Source of the DNA: Aphelidium insulamus
Taxonomy: Eukaryota; Aphelidiomycota; Aphelidea; Aphelidiaceae
Reading direction: 5' to 3'
NCBI GenBank assembly: GCA_036784855.1
Contig: JAZDSV010000001.1
Span: forward strand, 791,501-855,500
DNA: 64,000 bases
Position 1 is the stretch's first letter, and every line of letters begins with the position of its first letter. Below the pieces are notes generated by a model, which was not told the DNA's origin, did no database searches, and worked only from the letters and a program-made list of their open reading frames with translations. A program made the position numbers and the translations under genes. Positions 11,510 to 23,997 of this stretch are shown piece by piece.

Positions 11510-11885
11510 ATGAGCTACGATATCGTCAAGCAGCAAAAGTACTACCAGGTACGGCGCTCTCTCTCTCTGTGTGGCGTGCCTTCCCTTGCTGTCTGCCATC
11601 TGGTACCGTGGCGTGTAGGGGACATCAACTAACTCTTGCGGCAGTTCAACGCTGACAAGCCTGTGTACCTGCGCCACAAGTTTGGCGGCCTGCGTTTCGG
11701 CATGGCGCTGGCCGGCACCGTCGCGACAGCCAGCATGGCCGGATTCGTGCTGCAGTCCATGTTGCGTGTACGTGTGCTGTATTGCTGCAGCGTGGCCACG
11801 GATCTGTCGGCATTAGTAGCTTACTATACATTGCATTGCGCAGGGCGTGAACCAGGACCCCAACTCTCCCATCAACGCCGCCTAG
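11510..11885 (+). CDS. Cytochrome c oxidase subunit 7a-like small membrane protein
   Basis: Three exons (11510-11548, 11645-11767, 11844-11885) give 67 residues. The pattern is a short charged head (KQQKYYQFNADKPVYLRH), one transmembrane helix rich in Ala/Gly/Met (about residues 28-52) and a short tail. It resembles COX7A, which has KLFQ near the start, PVYLK before the helix and a single inner-membrane span. Because the protein is so short, the family call rests on this pattern and size alone. Confidence 0.6.
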
Positions 11886-12288
11886 TCGCATAATGTACCC
11901 AGCACGCACACCCCCGTTGCTTGGATGTCCCTGTGTGGCCCTCTTCTACTGCAATATATATTCCTGTGTGACGCGGCAATGGGTATTGAGTACCAAGTTA
12001 TATTTTGTGACATGTGAGATATTGCACTATCGAGTGCTGCATTCATACATACATATTCTGCTCAACTGCCATCGGCCAGTAAACGTACATCAGTCATAGC
12101 GCGCATTGAATGTGCGTGCAGCACCGCATATGCCACACAGCCTCCACGACAAAGGCAGCCAAGTAAGAGCGCGTGACCGCCGATCTGCGCTGATTGTGTG
12201 TAACCACGCGCGTGCTATTCCACTGCATTCACACAGCGGCAACTCTCGCATTCCACCACACGCCACTACACACGTATACAGCACACAG

Positions 12289-12322
<34 letters not shown>

Positions 12323-12325
12323 CAT
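11886..12325. other. Intergenic, with a (CA)n tract at 12292-12320
   Basis: No coding evidence on either strand. The CA microsatellite ends six bases before the MTMR14 start codon, so it probably lies in the 5' leader of that gene. Confidence 0.6.
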
Positions 12326-14659
12326 ATGGACGCGAGCACGCAGTCGCTGCTGGATATGCTGACATTCTATGTCCATTGCGCGGACCTGTCGCAGTGCGCG
12401 CAGCAGCTGGTCCGTGTGCAATGCTCTCTCTGTCTGTCTCTGTCCGTATCACACACTCGGCCTCCTACTGACACCCAGTGCCTCGCAGACCGGCATACAA
12501 GACCGCTGTATAGAGTTGTATGAGCGAGATTATGCCGTGTCGCTGGTGGAGAATAGTGTGGAGCAGCCGCTCTGCTCCACGTATCCATCGCGCATTATTG
12601 TCGTCGAGGGCGAGAAGTTGGCCGCGCCGGAATCGGCACCAACCGTACTGAAGAGTATGTGAATGATATATATATATATATATATATATATCTACATTAC
12701 ACATATTTATGTGCATTGACTCTGCCAAGCCAACGACGGTGAGGCAGTGAAGCTGCTGCTGCGACGGTCCAGGTTTTCTCGTGTGCGCGGCCGCTTTGTC
12801 GTGCCGGTGATATACGTGCGGGACCAGAATATCTGTCGGTCTGGCACGCTGTCACACGAGGCGGAGGTGGTGCTGAATACGCTGAATGAGCGCACAAGAA
12901 GCTTTTGGTACGGCGGCGAGACTGGGTGAGTGCAAAAATTAATATCTGTATCTAATTGTGCATGTTCTTTCTGTACAATGTTGAAAGCAATCCATCTCTG
13001 GTATTAGCCACTCATTATACATTAATGTTGCAGAACTTCAAATACGGGGGAAAGTGGACCGCTACCTGTATCGCAGCAGTCTAGCGGTCCGGCCACAAGC
13101 ACTGTGCATGAACAGACGCTCATGCAGCGTCAGCGCACGGCAGATATCGACCTGTTGAAGAAGCTGCGTGTGAAGCACGTCTGTGACCTGATGGTGGAGA
13201 ACAGAAAAGTCAAGTTTGGCCTCACGGTATCTTCGTCCGAGAAGGCCGATTCGCTAAATCGCTACGCCAATGCCGGCTTCAATTTAATGGCCGTGCCGTA
13301 TCCGGGCGTCGAATTTTTCCGTGAATACAAGGATAACAAGTATTGCGGTATGTAGCATTCCCATAATATACACCGTCATTGAATGACAACCATGAATGGC
13401 AGGCAGGGAATTGTACTTTGACTGGACCCAAGCGTTTGCCGATGCCACGCTGCAACTGCCCGATGAGTGGAAATTGCCGGGGATTGACTGGCAGGCGTAC
13501 AAGGAGTGGGACCTGATATCATTGACTCGCAATTACATGAAGTTATTTCTTCACGTCATCGACACGTCAAATTCTGGCACACTCATACACTGCATAAGTG
13601 GCTGGGACAGGACTCCGTTGTAAGTACACTATTTAGCACATCTGCCTGTCTAATAGCGGCCTCTGCAGGTTCATATCCCTGATCAGGTTGTCGCTGTGGG
13701 CAGACGGGCTGGTCCACGCATCGCTCTCGCCCGCTGAAATATTATACTTGACCATTGCCTACGACTGGCTTCTTTTCTCGCACCTCTTGGCTGATCGTAC
13801 GCAGCGCGGCGAAGACATATTCTACTTTGCATTCTACTTTCTGCAATTCCTATATGGCGACGAGTTTTCGATTTCAGACAAGCGGGTTCACTCCCCGCCT
13901 ACTGCCAATAGGTATGAACATTGTATCAAATATTCAGGTGATGCAATTTTAAATGTGTACAGCACGCCGCCACTTCCCACGGGAGAACGGTCTATGCCGC
14001 TGAGTGCCGCTGGACGGACAAGAAATCAGTCGTCCAACTCTGTCACTAGTTCGGGGCCGTATTCCACTAGCTGGCAACTTGTGCACGACAAGACAACTCC
14101 CGAAAACAGCTATTCAGCACCGATGCGACCTACACCGCGTACTTTACCCAGCGTGGGCAATGACAATATGAGCGAGCTTTCCAGCGCAGTGCTCGATGTT
14201 CCGCTGAGCGGCTGTGATTGCTGTCGCGATATATTCGAGTCACCGGCACCCTTGCACGGGGGAACTGGTCCGACAGACTCTGATGATGTGGCGGGCAATG
14301 ATGATGGCGGCGATGGTGTTTTCATGCTCGATTCCTTGGATGGCGCATTGCCTGCCAGCATGAAGCCATCGAAGTCGGGTCCAGAAGCGGCGGATGATAG
14401 GCCGGCGTCTGATTGCGATCCACAACCATCCAATACTACTCGACCATCTTGTTCGGTAGACATGCCAGCACGGAAAAAGCGGTTACGCGCAGTACGGCAC
14501 CTGTTCATGCTGGTCCATATGTCTATACAACGGTCCGACAGCGCGACACACGCTCGGCACGACGGTTCCGGCAAGGCGACTGCACTTGGCGGGCTGTGGG
14601 AATACTTTATGCCGTCCGTGCCAGTCAGCACAAAGTCTTTACTAAAGCTGAAGAGTTAA
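12326..14659 (+). CDS. MTMR14 (Jumpy)-type phosphoinositide 3-phosphatase
   Basis: Exons 12326-12409, 12489-12654, 12730-12925, 13034-13347, 13403-13619 and 13669-14659 give 655 residues (human MTMR14 has 650). Recognisable blocks are RVRGRFVVPVIYV then ICRSGTLS, AGFNLMAVPYPGVEFF, and the catalytic CX5R loop HCISGWDRTPL with Cys and Arg intact. After it come RLSLWADGLVHASLSP and YDWLLFSHLLADR. MTMR14 enzymes remove the 3-phosphate from PI3P and PI(3,5)P2 and influence autophagy. The long C-terminal region (about residues 400-655) is low-complexity Ser/Pro/Asp-rich and variable. Intron 2 contains a TA microsatellite near 12667-12690. Confidence 0.93.
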
Positions 14660-14793
14660 ATACAGTTTTTTTTTATAATTTACCTGCTTACATACATACA
14701 ACTGGGAATTTCACAGAACCGTAAAGAGGAAGTTCAAGTAGTAAATATTTCCACAAGTACAGGTCGAGCTTGTCTCTGTGTCAAACACTGTCA

Positions 14794-15583
14794 ATGAAGG
14801 TACAGATGACGGCAGAACAGCGTGACAGCGTGCTCAAAGGCCTGCAACTGGAAGGTGAGAGTGTCGCCGCTCAACTGCCAGACACCCATTCGTCACATGC
14901 TGATACTGCCCTGCTAGCCGCCGACAGGATACGGAAACTGCGGCAAAAGGCACAACTAATGACGACGGCGCTGCGCTTGCGACTAGACCTGGAGCTGTCC
15001 CGATTCCCGCCAGAGGTGCGGCAAATGGACGTGGTAACCTTTTGCCGCGAGTACAACGGGAGCGTGAAGCGTCTGGTGGCTGTACCGACTGCCACGAGGT
15101 CTGTTGAGATGATATATGTGTGCCAATGATGACTGACGGCGTGTTCGCAGAGATGGCAATGCAGCAAAAGTGACTGCGAGCACCGACTCAGTAGTACAAC
15201 GCAGTAATGCAGCGGTGGATGCGACGCCGCGCAGACAAATGACCACCGCCGCGACTGCACCGTACCCCACATCAACTTACATGGAACAGACCCCACGGCA
15301 ACGTGCAAACAACAGTAGCATTCTTGCGGTGCCACTCTCTACCAGGCGCCGTGCAGGTCGCACTACTTCAGCAATGGTCGACAATATTATCGATACGGCG
15401 AGCACACCGCCGCAGGACGCGCATGAACTGCTGCTCGACCTGGACGCCGTTGATAGTCCCGGTGTCGAGTCTTATGCGCATTTACGGCAGCTGGACAGTC
15501 CATCCCGGCGCCAAGTGGAAGATCGTTTAAAGAGGATTCAACACCAGCTGGACAAGATTCTTTGTGGGATGCAGAAGCCATAA
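14794..15583 (+). CDS. Borealin/Nbl1-like chromosomal passenger subunit
   Basis: Exons 14794-15098 and 15151-15583 give 245 residues. Residues near 50-95 form a helix whose pattern (KAQLMTTALRLRLDLELSRF, then PPEVRQMDVVTF) matches the borealin N-terminal helix, where a long amphipathic helix ends LPxxLRxM. The remainder is basic and Ser/Thr-rich, with RRRAGRTTSAM, and ends in a short predicted coiled coil. Borealin links survivin and INCENP in the chromosomal passenger complex. The similarity is confined to the N-terminal helix, so the call is moderate. Confidence 0.55.
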
Positions 15584-16155
15584 AGTGTGTTGGTGGTGTC
15601 TTTTGTATCAAAGTCCCCGCGGTCTGTCTCTCTGGCACATATGTACATATGTATGAACACAAATACTATGACTATGCTAATACTATACTATGAATATAAC
15701 ATGGTAAGTTTAACATGACTGGTCTCTATGAGAGCCACGTATGTGCAATACCAATACCGTTGTGAGTGTTGCACAACAGACCATCCCGGCTAATGCAGTA
15801 TATTTATGCAGACGCCGGTAAATGCAGCAGTACCGCTGGATGAAATTATGTGTATATGTGCATAAATATCTTTTCCGTTGTTCTTTTTCTTGCTATGAAA
15901 TTTTTTCTTTTTTTTTCCTATGTAAACTTTCTTTGTATATAAATTCTTGCTGCTTACCCAGACGCTGTCAATGTCAAGTGTGGCGAGGCACAGCAAACCC
16001 CACTCATTGTAGCATTATCTATATATATATATATATATATATATCTAAATATGCACGTGTATTACGCAGTAAGCAACGTAATTGGCAGCCGACCGCCCAC
16101 ACGTGAACACACTCACACAACAGCACAAAAACATTCAGCATTCAACAGCGGAACA
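15584..16155. other. Intergenic, with a (TA)n tract at 16021-16044
   Basis: T-rich and AT-rich sequence with no supported gene. It separates the borealin-like gene from the CASD1-like gene and presumably contains the promoter of the latter. Confidence 0.6.
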
Positions 16156-18878
16156 ATGACGGCGACGCACCGGCATGAGGGTGACGGCGCCGTGGTAGTA
16201 AAGAGCGCAGCCGACGATGGCACTGATGTGACACCACTCATACAGCAGGCGGCTGCCAACGACCGACCATTGCCGCCCCCAACAGCGCCGCATAAGGCAA
16301 CTTTAAAGCGTGGCAATGCCGCCAAGTCACCGGCGTCTTCGTCGTTTGTGTCGGTGCTGTGTGCGCACTCCACTCACAATTTTCTCTTTGCGATATTCCT
16401 TCTGATATCCGGCATTAGTCTGGCCTGCAATTATCCTCTCTCATCTGCCAGCCAGGGCGGTGACGGCTCTTACGGTATGCTATACACGCTTATTGCTTAA
16501 TGGATATTATGCACTCTATTAACTCCACACAGATGGAACTAGCTGTGAGCAGATGCTGCACAATGGCTGGTGGTGGAATAGTGGTCTGGAGCGGTTCGGA
16601 GTGTGGCAGCCACTTGGATGCGCTACCACGCCGTACGATCGCCGCCGTATGGAGCGCTGTTTCGGCACAGATCCCATATATGTTATGGGCGATTCAGTGG
16701 CGCGCTATCTGTATAATTCTCTCGGTGATCGAGTGACCGCCATGGACTATGGCAAGTTGCACGGCGATACGTATGTGGAATTCGGTCCGAATAACAGTTC
16801 GCGTACTGTTCTGAATTTCTTCTGGGATGCATATCTGAACACCACCGCGCTGGACAAGATTGCCGACCAGCAGCCGCGGTTCATAATCGTGTCCGCCGGA
16901 CCGTGGTACATGAAGAACGAGCCGCGCGATGAGGGACTACAGCGATGGAACGCCACCATCGCCGCCATGTTGATCAGATTTGGCGATGGGCATCTACAGC
17001 CGGCGGCGGATGCTCGCCCACCGCCAACACTCTTTCTCCTGCCGGTGCATCCGGTGCAGGAGTTGAAACTGAATCAAGCACGTCAGGCCATGTCGTCCGT
17101 GCTGGTGCAGCGCTACAACGAACTGTTGGCCGCTAATGTTCTTCACTTCTACGACACGTACCCTCATCTGGTCGACAAATTAAAGTTTCCTCTTGCGGTC
17201 GGCGAAATGTTTTCCGACAGCCGCATAGCCACGGTGGACGGTCTGCATCTTGATCGACGACTGTACGCTTTGGAGACGGACTTGCTTCTCAACTATGCGT
17301 GCAACGACAAGCTGTTTTCAAACAGCCCCGTGCCTGTCCCAGCCTCATGCTGCGTACAATACCCGTACTTGAATTGGAAGCAAATATTTTCCGCTCTGCT
17401 TCTGGTCTACCTGGGTCCACTTTCGCTGATGGTTCACTGGGGTGAGTCCATTTAACATGGTTTTGTGTTAGTGCAATAATGCATGAATAGTCGCCCGGCG
17501 CTATGGGCAGTTTTCGTTCATGTTGTCTGCAATGCCTGAAGAGACCACAGCGCTGAATGTCTCTAAACTGGCGGGATCGCTGCTGCTCCTCTTGCTTGCG
17601 GATCGGTCTACAATGTTCATGAAGATGCAAAAGCATTTCGACATTCCGACTTTTACTGGTCTGATACTGCTGATGCTAGTTGCGGGCGGGCTGACTGTGG
17701 AAGAGAACAAGGACTCGTCATTCCTGAATCGGCACATAACGGACGAGTGGAAAGGCTGGATGCAAATTGTGATTCTCATTTACCATTACACCGGCGCTTC
17801 TAGCGTGTCGGGCATATACAATTGCAAGTATTCTTCTCATCCTATGAAATAACCTCTTCGCTAATTGCGCACATAGTTATGCGCATTCTCGTGGCTGCGT
17901 ACTTGTTCATGACTGGCTACGGACACTTTCTATACTTTTTCAAACGGAATGATTTTAGCTTTGTGCGTGTGGCCAAAGTAATGGCTCGGCTCAACTTGTT
18001 CACATTTGTGCTCGCCTACGTCATGAACTCGTCATACCAGGCGTACTACTTTTCGCCACTCGTGTCGCTGTGGTTCTGCGTGATTTGGCTGACGATGTAT
18101 ATCAAGTCCAACATGAATAGCATAACCTGGTTCATGGTGACCAAGATGGTAGTTGCTGCCGTTATTTGCACACTACTAGTTGCGATAGGCGGTCTGTTCG
18201 AGGGGCTGACTGTAGCATTTGCTGCGGTGACGGGAACACTGTGGGATGCGCACGAGTGGCTGTTTCGCTACGAGCTGGATCGATACATTGTGTTTGTGGG
18301 CATGGGAGTGGGCTACGCGTCTATACTGGCGAAAGACTACGTTGCTAGTTTCACTGCAGAACGATATCAGCAGATTGAAAAGGTGCTTTGGACCGGTGGT
18401 ATCCTAGTCACAATCGGCTACTTCATCGTTGAATTCCAGACGGATAAAGTATGTTCGCGCTGTAAAATACGCACTTGTGGACTCACGTTGTTTCTGCTAG
18501 TTCACTTACAACGCATTTCAGCCGTATCTTTCCTTTATACCCATCTTGGTATTTGTGGCGCTGAGAAACATTAACGAATCTGCCAGAAAGTACACCAGCT
18601 GGTTCTACTGCTTCTTTGGCCGCATATCACTCGAAACATTTATCGTTCAGTTCCATTTTTGGCTGGCGTTGGATACAAGGGGTCTACTGGTGGTGATCCC
18701 GCAGTCGTGGCTCACCAACTTTGTCATTGTGACCTACATGTTTGTGTACTTGTCGAACGTTTTGGCCAATGTCACCACGGCACTCACCGAGTCTGTTGTG
18801 GGCGACCAGTCATCATTGGTGAAGCGAGCAGTACTGTTCACGGTGGTCACCATTGTTTTCAATCATCTGCCAGTGTGA
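16156..18878 (+). CDS. CASD1/Cas1p-family O-acetyltransferase, multispanning Golgi protein
   Basis: Exons 16156-16474, 16533-17441, 17491-17823, 17877-18448 and 18522-18878 give 829 residues. After one N-terminal transmembrane helix (about residues 75-95) lies a lumenal SGNH/PC-esterase domain with the Ser motif YVMGDSVARYLYNSL and a late DGLHLD motif supplying Asp and His. About ten membrane helices of the Cas1p acyltransferase type follow, including ILIYHYTGASSVSGIYN, LVAAYLFMTGYGHF and GRISLETFIVQFHFWLALDT. CASD1 O-acetylates sialic acid in animals; fungal Cas1p acetylates capsule polysaccharide. The third intron uses a GC donor (ATT/GCAAGT at 17824), fixed by frame. Confidence 0.92.
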
Positions 18879-19186
18879 TTCTGCGCTGATGACGTGTGCA
18901 TGCAATACATGAATTACGTAGCCTTTGGAGCCTGTCCATAACTAATAGTTCAACACTCGAAGAGTTACATTTGATATCACACAGCATGTAGAGTGCAGCT
19001 TGAAGAATTTAATTGCGGATTCCTTATATCTAATGCTATTTAGGTATGTACCAAAGCCACTCTCGCACCGGCACGGCAAACAACTCGTGTCGCCCCCAAT
19101 CCGGCAAATACAATCACGCGACGCACGTGCACTCCATCGATAAGTGCTCCGATTAGCCGCACAGTCGGCGCAGTTCCGCCTTCCCG
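18879..19186. other. Intergenic, nothing recognised
   Basis: About 300 bases between two co-directional genes. Short frames on both strands have no support. Confidence 0.5.
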
Positions 19187-20552
19187 ATGCTCACCCGCTC
19201 TGCCGCGCCGCCGATGCAATCCATGCCTCGCCAGCGAGCGGCTAGCTCGGCGTATCCAACCAGCCTCGTGCGTGATCTGCATCCGGAATGCCGCGACAGG
19301 AAACGCACCTGCCAGTCCGAGGGTATGCACCGCACGTGCGTCTCCAGTGCCGATTCTTTGCTGCTGGACGCGACCACGGAGCACGGCAACAAGGTCACGG
19401 TGTCGTGGAGTGAGGGTGCGGCACGTAGCGACGAGGAGCTGGAGCAGCAGATTCGTACGGAGCTGGCTGCCGAGCTGAAGCAGGCACTGATGGAGGGTCG
19501 CTGGCCGCAGCTGAAGCTCTACACGTTTGACGACTTGCCGCGGTACTTGCAAGGTAGTCGGGACATTCCGCGGTGATTTTACATATCTGACTCCACGCCT
19601 AGACAATGAGTACATTCGCGGTTCATATCGGCTGTTCTACTCGTATGCAGACAATTGGTACGTTATATACGCTACCTGGTAGCGTAAGCGCGTCTTGACA
19701 AGGCGTTTAGGCGTAGTGTATTCATGTTGCACAACGAGACGGGAAACATATGGACTCATCTAGTTGGATTTGTGCTTTTTGTCGGGCTGATGGTCAATGT
19801 TCACATGTGCGTCTGACAATGTTCATCACTTGCTTGTAGATTCAATATCGGTGCAGGACTCTGCCAGACTACGCAAAATGGTCTGACCATATCGCATTCG
19901 CGTCATATTTTCTCAGTGCAGCGCTTTGCTTTCTTTTCTCCACTCTGTTCCATACGCATTTTTGTCACTCGCGGCGGGCATACGTCACATTTGGCTGTCT
20001 GGACTATGCGGGCATATCGACGCTCATTTGCGGCTCTGCATGTCTTCTCACGTACTTTGGATTCTATTGCGACGCTGTGCCGCGCGTCACATGGATAACA
20101 TTTGCCATCATCACCGCTAGCGTGGGCGTGCTTGGTCCCTTCCATCCGGCGTGGGCACAGGGATCGTTCCGCAAATGGCGCACTCTCATATATTTGATTA
20201 GCTGCTTGGCCAGCGCTAGTCCTGTTGTGCACTTTCTCCTTGCATACGGCTGGCCCGTGGGCATTGATTTGGGTGCATATCACGGTTGGTACGCTATGGC
20301 TGCATTGTATTTGGGCGGTGCAGCCATGTATGCCTATCGCATCCCGGAGCGGTAAGATTAAGATTGAGATTGTTGGTCTGCTAAGTGACTTTCTTTGTGC
20401 TCAGATGGTTTCCGGGGAAACTGGATGTGTTTCTGCATTCACACCAGCTGTGGCACGTGGCGGTGGTGGGTGCTTGCTACGCACATTACAGTGCCTCGTG
20501 GCGGTTGCTCGAGTGGCGACTGCGCCATGCCATGTGCGTAAACATCAGTTGA
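19187..20552 (+). CDS. PAQR-family (adiponectin receptor/hemolysin III type) seven-helix membrane protein
   Basis: Exons 19187-19553, 19603-19657, 19711-19806, 19857-20351 and 20405-20552 give 386 residues. The soluble N-terminus leads into TFDDLPRYLQDNEYIRGSYR and then NETGNIWTHLVGF, both typical of the family. Zinc-site motifs are present: STLFHTHFCHS in helix 2, LDYAGIS in helix 3 and HSHQLWHVAVV in helix 7. PAQR proteins are ceramidase-like zinc hydrolases or receptors; the yeast homologues are Izh proteins. Several in-frame ATGs lie close to 19187, so the exact start is uncertain. Confidence 0.93.
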
Positions 20553-20766
20553 TGGGGGAATAAATGATGCTTCTTTGCTGGATATCTGATGCAACTAATA
20601 GTCGAATGAAAGTTTGATTCGACAGAAGGTATATAGCAAGTATCAAGCTATTTGCGAACGGGTAGAGAGCCAGAAGGTAACACGGAAGAAAGTAGGATGG
20701 CGCCAGGAAGAAAAAGAAAAGAAAAGAGACAGCGAGAAAGAAGATGGTGGAAACAAGAAAAACAAT

Positions 20767-22146
20767 TTAATCTCGGCGAGAAGCTAATCGACTTGAGCGC
20801 GGCGGACTGTTTCGCGGCGACGGCACGTCAATGCCGGAATCAGAGTCCCGAAACGTCCGACGTGCAGACTGTGCCGCAAATAGTTGTGCGGCCGCAGCCA
20901 AGGACTGAGACACTGTTTCGTAGGCGGCCAGCTTGCGAGGTGTTCCCGCTGCATAAGGGCGTTGATCGTTGTTACCGCGAGGTGTTGTTGCTGCGGCACA
21001 TTTCTCCGCGGCGCCCTCCGGATGGATCATCGCCATCTTATTGGTGTCGCATTTCGGTGTGAGTGGCGGCGAGGCTGTGACCACGACGCGGGTCAGAGTC
21101 GGCGATGCGGTGAAGGAGGTGCGCCGCGAAGATCGTAGCGATGAGTATGCCGAGTCGGTGCCATCTGCCGCGGTTGGCGCCATCATTGTTGTTGCTGCGT
21201 TACTTAGCGCGTGACCGCGATGAGGCACCGGAGTCGGCATGGCGATGGATGTGGTGTTGCTACTGCTGCGCCGCGATTGCACTGATGTCGGACTGATGTT
21301 GGCAGCGGGAGTGGACTGATGAGATGCATGTAAGCCGGCACTGTCACTGCGCTTAGAAGAAGATGAACGCGATCCGACGCGAAGGTGCTGATAGCGGGAA
21401 ATGATGCCTGATGGCATGTCCACCGATGTGGCCAGCGGGTTTCTTGCCTCTGCGTGCACGGCTGGCGGCGTGGGATAAGTCTTGATGGGCGGTGGCGGCG
21501 GCGGCGCATTGATGGGAGGCGCATACTTGAGCGGCGGTGGTGGCACACTGGCCGTCTCGCCATTGAATGCAGACTGTAGCTGATCCGCGTACAAGTCCAC
21601 CTCCGTGACATCTACGGCGATCCCGTAGTCCAACATGGCCAGCATGTCGAATTCCAGTGAGCGTAGTTCGCGCACAGACACACCGCCCACTTTTGCGTAG
21701 TGCGAATTGGTGTAGATGTTGTCGCAGTGAAACTTGATCGCCAGCAGGAGCGACGCTAGCAACACGCGATGCACATTGAAACTGTTGACCACGATGTTCG
21801 GGTGGCCACCCACCAGGCGGTCAATGTACACCAGCGCCGTGACCAAACATTCTCCGGGAAATGGTGCGTACTTGGCCAGGCGCTCCAGATACTGTTTCGG
21901 CGTGATTTCCGGAGGCGTCTTGGAGTGAAATCGAATTATGCATGCTGGGGGCGCCGATGATGGTGGCTTGCCGGAAGTCGGCGACAATTTATCATTGCGG
22001 CTCAACATCCGGTCCACGAGTTTGACTACCAGAGCCAAAGTGGCTACGGGATCTAGTGCCTCCGATTTACGCGGCGGCGAGCTGAGCCGAGGCGGTGCAG
22101 TTGCTGTCGCGGTGACCGCATGATGGCGCTGCATATCGACAGACAT
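20767..22146 (-). CDS. Pho80-type cyclin
   Basis: A single exon gives 459 residues from the first in-frame ATG at 22146. The cyclin box spans about residues 70-190: ITPKQYLERLAKYAPF, ALVYIDRL, then NVHRVLLASLLLAIKFHCDN, YAKVGGVS and LRSLEFDMLAMLDYGIAV. This is the Pho80/PCL-type (cyclin P) pattern, whose partners are Pho85-type CDKs. The C-terminal half is disordered, rich in Pro, Ser and Ala, with several Ser-Pro sites (such as SPPRKS near the N-terminus and SPPRSS near the end). The absence of introns is unusual for this window. Confidence 0.9.
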   Translation of the reverse strand: MSVDMQRHHAVTATATAPPRLSSPPRKSEALDPVATLALVVKLVDRMLSRNDKLSPTSGKPPSSAPPACIIRFHSKTPPEITPKQYLERLAKYAPFPGECLVTALVYIDRLVGGHPNIVVNSFNVHRVLLASLLLAIKFHCDNIYTNSHYAKVGGVSVRELRSLEFDMLAMLDYGIAVDVTEVDLYADQLQSAFNGETASVPPPPLKYAPPINAPPPPPPIKTYPTPPAVHAEARNPLATSVDMPSGIISRYQHLRVGSRSSSSKRSDSAGLHASHQSTPAANISPTSVQSRRSSSNTTSIAMPTPVPHRGHALSNAATTMMAPTAADGTDSAYSSLRSSRRTSFTASPTLTRVVVTASPPLTPKCDTNKMAMIHPEGAAEKCAAATTPRGNNDQRPYAAGTPRKLAAYETVSQSLAAAAQLFAAQSARRTFRDSDSGIDVPSPRNSPPRSSRLASRRD

Positions 22147-22468
22147 ATTGTATGTAAGGAGAAGTCGGTAAATGTGGCGTAAATTCAACCTTCCACACAG
22201 AAATCACGTGGCTGACACCTCGTGACAGAGTGAGCTACTGTGATATGAGTGCCTACGTAAATCGCGCTCTTTATGTAGCTGAACGATAAGATTGTCGAGA
22301 TGCACTGGCCGATAGCATCGCGTTGCCCGTCAGCCAATCGATCTGCGCCATCGCCATCAATGATCGCCCATCCATCTTCGATCGATCTCAAAGCAGCTTG
22401 ATCATCACCCGTTGCAATGACAGATTATGCGTGTTTATTTGAATGTGTGTCGTGTAAAGTGCCTTGTC
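22147..22468. other. Intergenic, nothing recognised
   Basis: This is the region between the cyclin start and the stop of the next minus-strand gene; it should hold the cyclin promoter. No convincing frame or repeat was seen. Confidence 0.5.
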
Positions 22469-23641
22469 TCAGACCAGGCTGTCGAGCAACTTTGACAGTT
22501 CCTTCAGCACTTCGTCCTTTTTTGTGGACTGGCGCGTGTCTCCCGTCGTTGTAACTGCTCCTACTACTCTTCCGAGAATCGGTGTCTCTGCTGTATAATG
22601 GTGCGAGTCACGAGATGCGCTTTGTGGCGCTGCCGTGCAATCCCCAGGACTGGAGTCGTTCTCTGCTGCCATCGCGCTAGTTAACCAATTATCCGACGAC
22701 AACTTGGCTGATTCAGCACACGCCTTTCCTTCGGCAGCTTCCGCGTTAGAGCAATAGTATAAAAATTGAAGCATACCAACTCGACGCAAAGTCTTGACAG
22801 CCTTGCGAGTTTGTTCCTCATGTGTACCTTCATTTTCCACGAGCTGTTTCTGCATTTCGGTCTCCATAGCCTTGGCGCATAGTTGTGACTTATTGTGATA
22901 TACGTGATCATACAGATTGCTTACCTGCAGCATTTGAAGATGATCTCGCATTGTTCGCGCAAGCTTTACGTTTTTCTTGACATACGCATCCCACTCATCC
23001 CGGCCAGTCTCCAGCGATTGCTCACTTTTATTGGGGTTAACAATTCCGAGCATCATCTCACGTACTGTTTTGATCGCAGATCGCCGATTGTCTGTTTGAT
23101 ATATTCCTCGGCAGAGCGCGTGTGCTAAAGGCGACAATTGTCACTGTGCTCTGTCGTCACATGGCACAGCCTGTATGTACCTGGTCAAGCTGCTGTGCAA
23201 CGCGTTGCTGGGCAGCGTTTTGCTTCTTGCGCATTTTGCCTACCCGCAAATTAGGTGCATATGTATTCCGCGCAATGTCAGACAGTACCCTCAAAGGCGC
23301 CCAGCAGGACCGTAAGTTCATCCCTATTCTCAGTCAAATACAAACCCTCAATGATGCACAAATAGCACGTTAACGCACACATGACCACCACTAGAGTCTT
23401 CGGCACTGCCAGATTCCAGTCGCAAGTCTGCGTGGCCACCAACACCGGTGTCTTCGACCGTGTCAACCACCTGAACCGCCGCACTGTCCACAGGCGGAGA
23501 ACCGGGTGCCATGAGTCTGTAATCGCGTTTCTTGCCCTTTGCCGCCACACTCAATGCGGCTGTGCGTACATGGCCATGTTTCGTTGTAGGCGGCGGCGAG
23601 AATGCCGAAGTGATCCGACGCGCAGATGCTGCTCGAGCCAT
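22469..23641 (-). CDS. Coiled-coil protein, possibly SYCP3/Cor1-like
   Basis: Exons modelled are 23641-about 23381, 23346-23289, 23239-23181, 23124-23066, 23024-22925, 22870-22777 and 22737-22469, about 299 residues. The junctions from exon 2 on keep phase; the first donor is uncertain. After a basic, disordered N-terminus, residues about 105-205 form a continuous coiled coil: KMRKKQNAAQQRVAQQL, EEYIKQTIGDLRSK, DEWDAYVKKNVKLARTM, METEMQKQLVENEG. The tail is Ser/Thr-rich. Heptad composition and length recall the Cor1/SYCP3 chromosome-axis family, but no specific motif proves it. Confidence 0.55.
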
Positions 23642-23997
23642 TTTGATTGCGATTTTTTTTAGGGTTATGCACGTGAAAGAAAGACGCCCTTGAATGTGCT
23701 AAATTGCAATGTCAGTCACAGGCTGCGGAATGGCGCGACATTATATGGAAGTGTTCTGCAGATAAAGAATATTACACTTGAAAGTTCAACGGTAATGCAG
23801 CCTTGGAACCCGTGGCAGATGAGCGACAATTGTAATGCGACAACTATAAAGCAACTCCTGGCAGATACATTCTCCCTCTGATATTTAGCAGCTGAAGCAC
23901 ATCTGTATCTGACATTACCGAGTTAAAATGAAGATAAATATTGTAAAATTGATGTTGAAAGATGAAGATGCAGGTTTATTTAAGACTGAAATAATAA
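23642..23997. other. Intergenic, nothing recognised
   Basis: AT-rich stretch between two minus-strand genes. It contains only short unsupported frames. Confidence 0.5.
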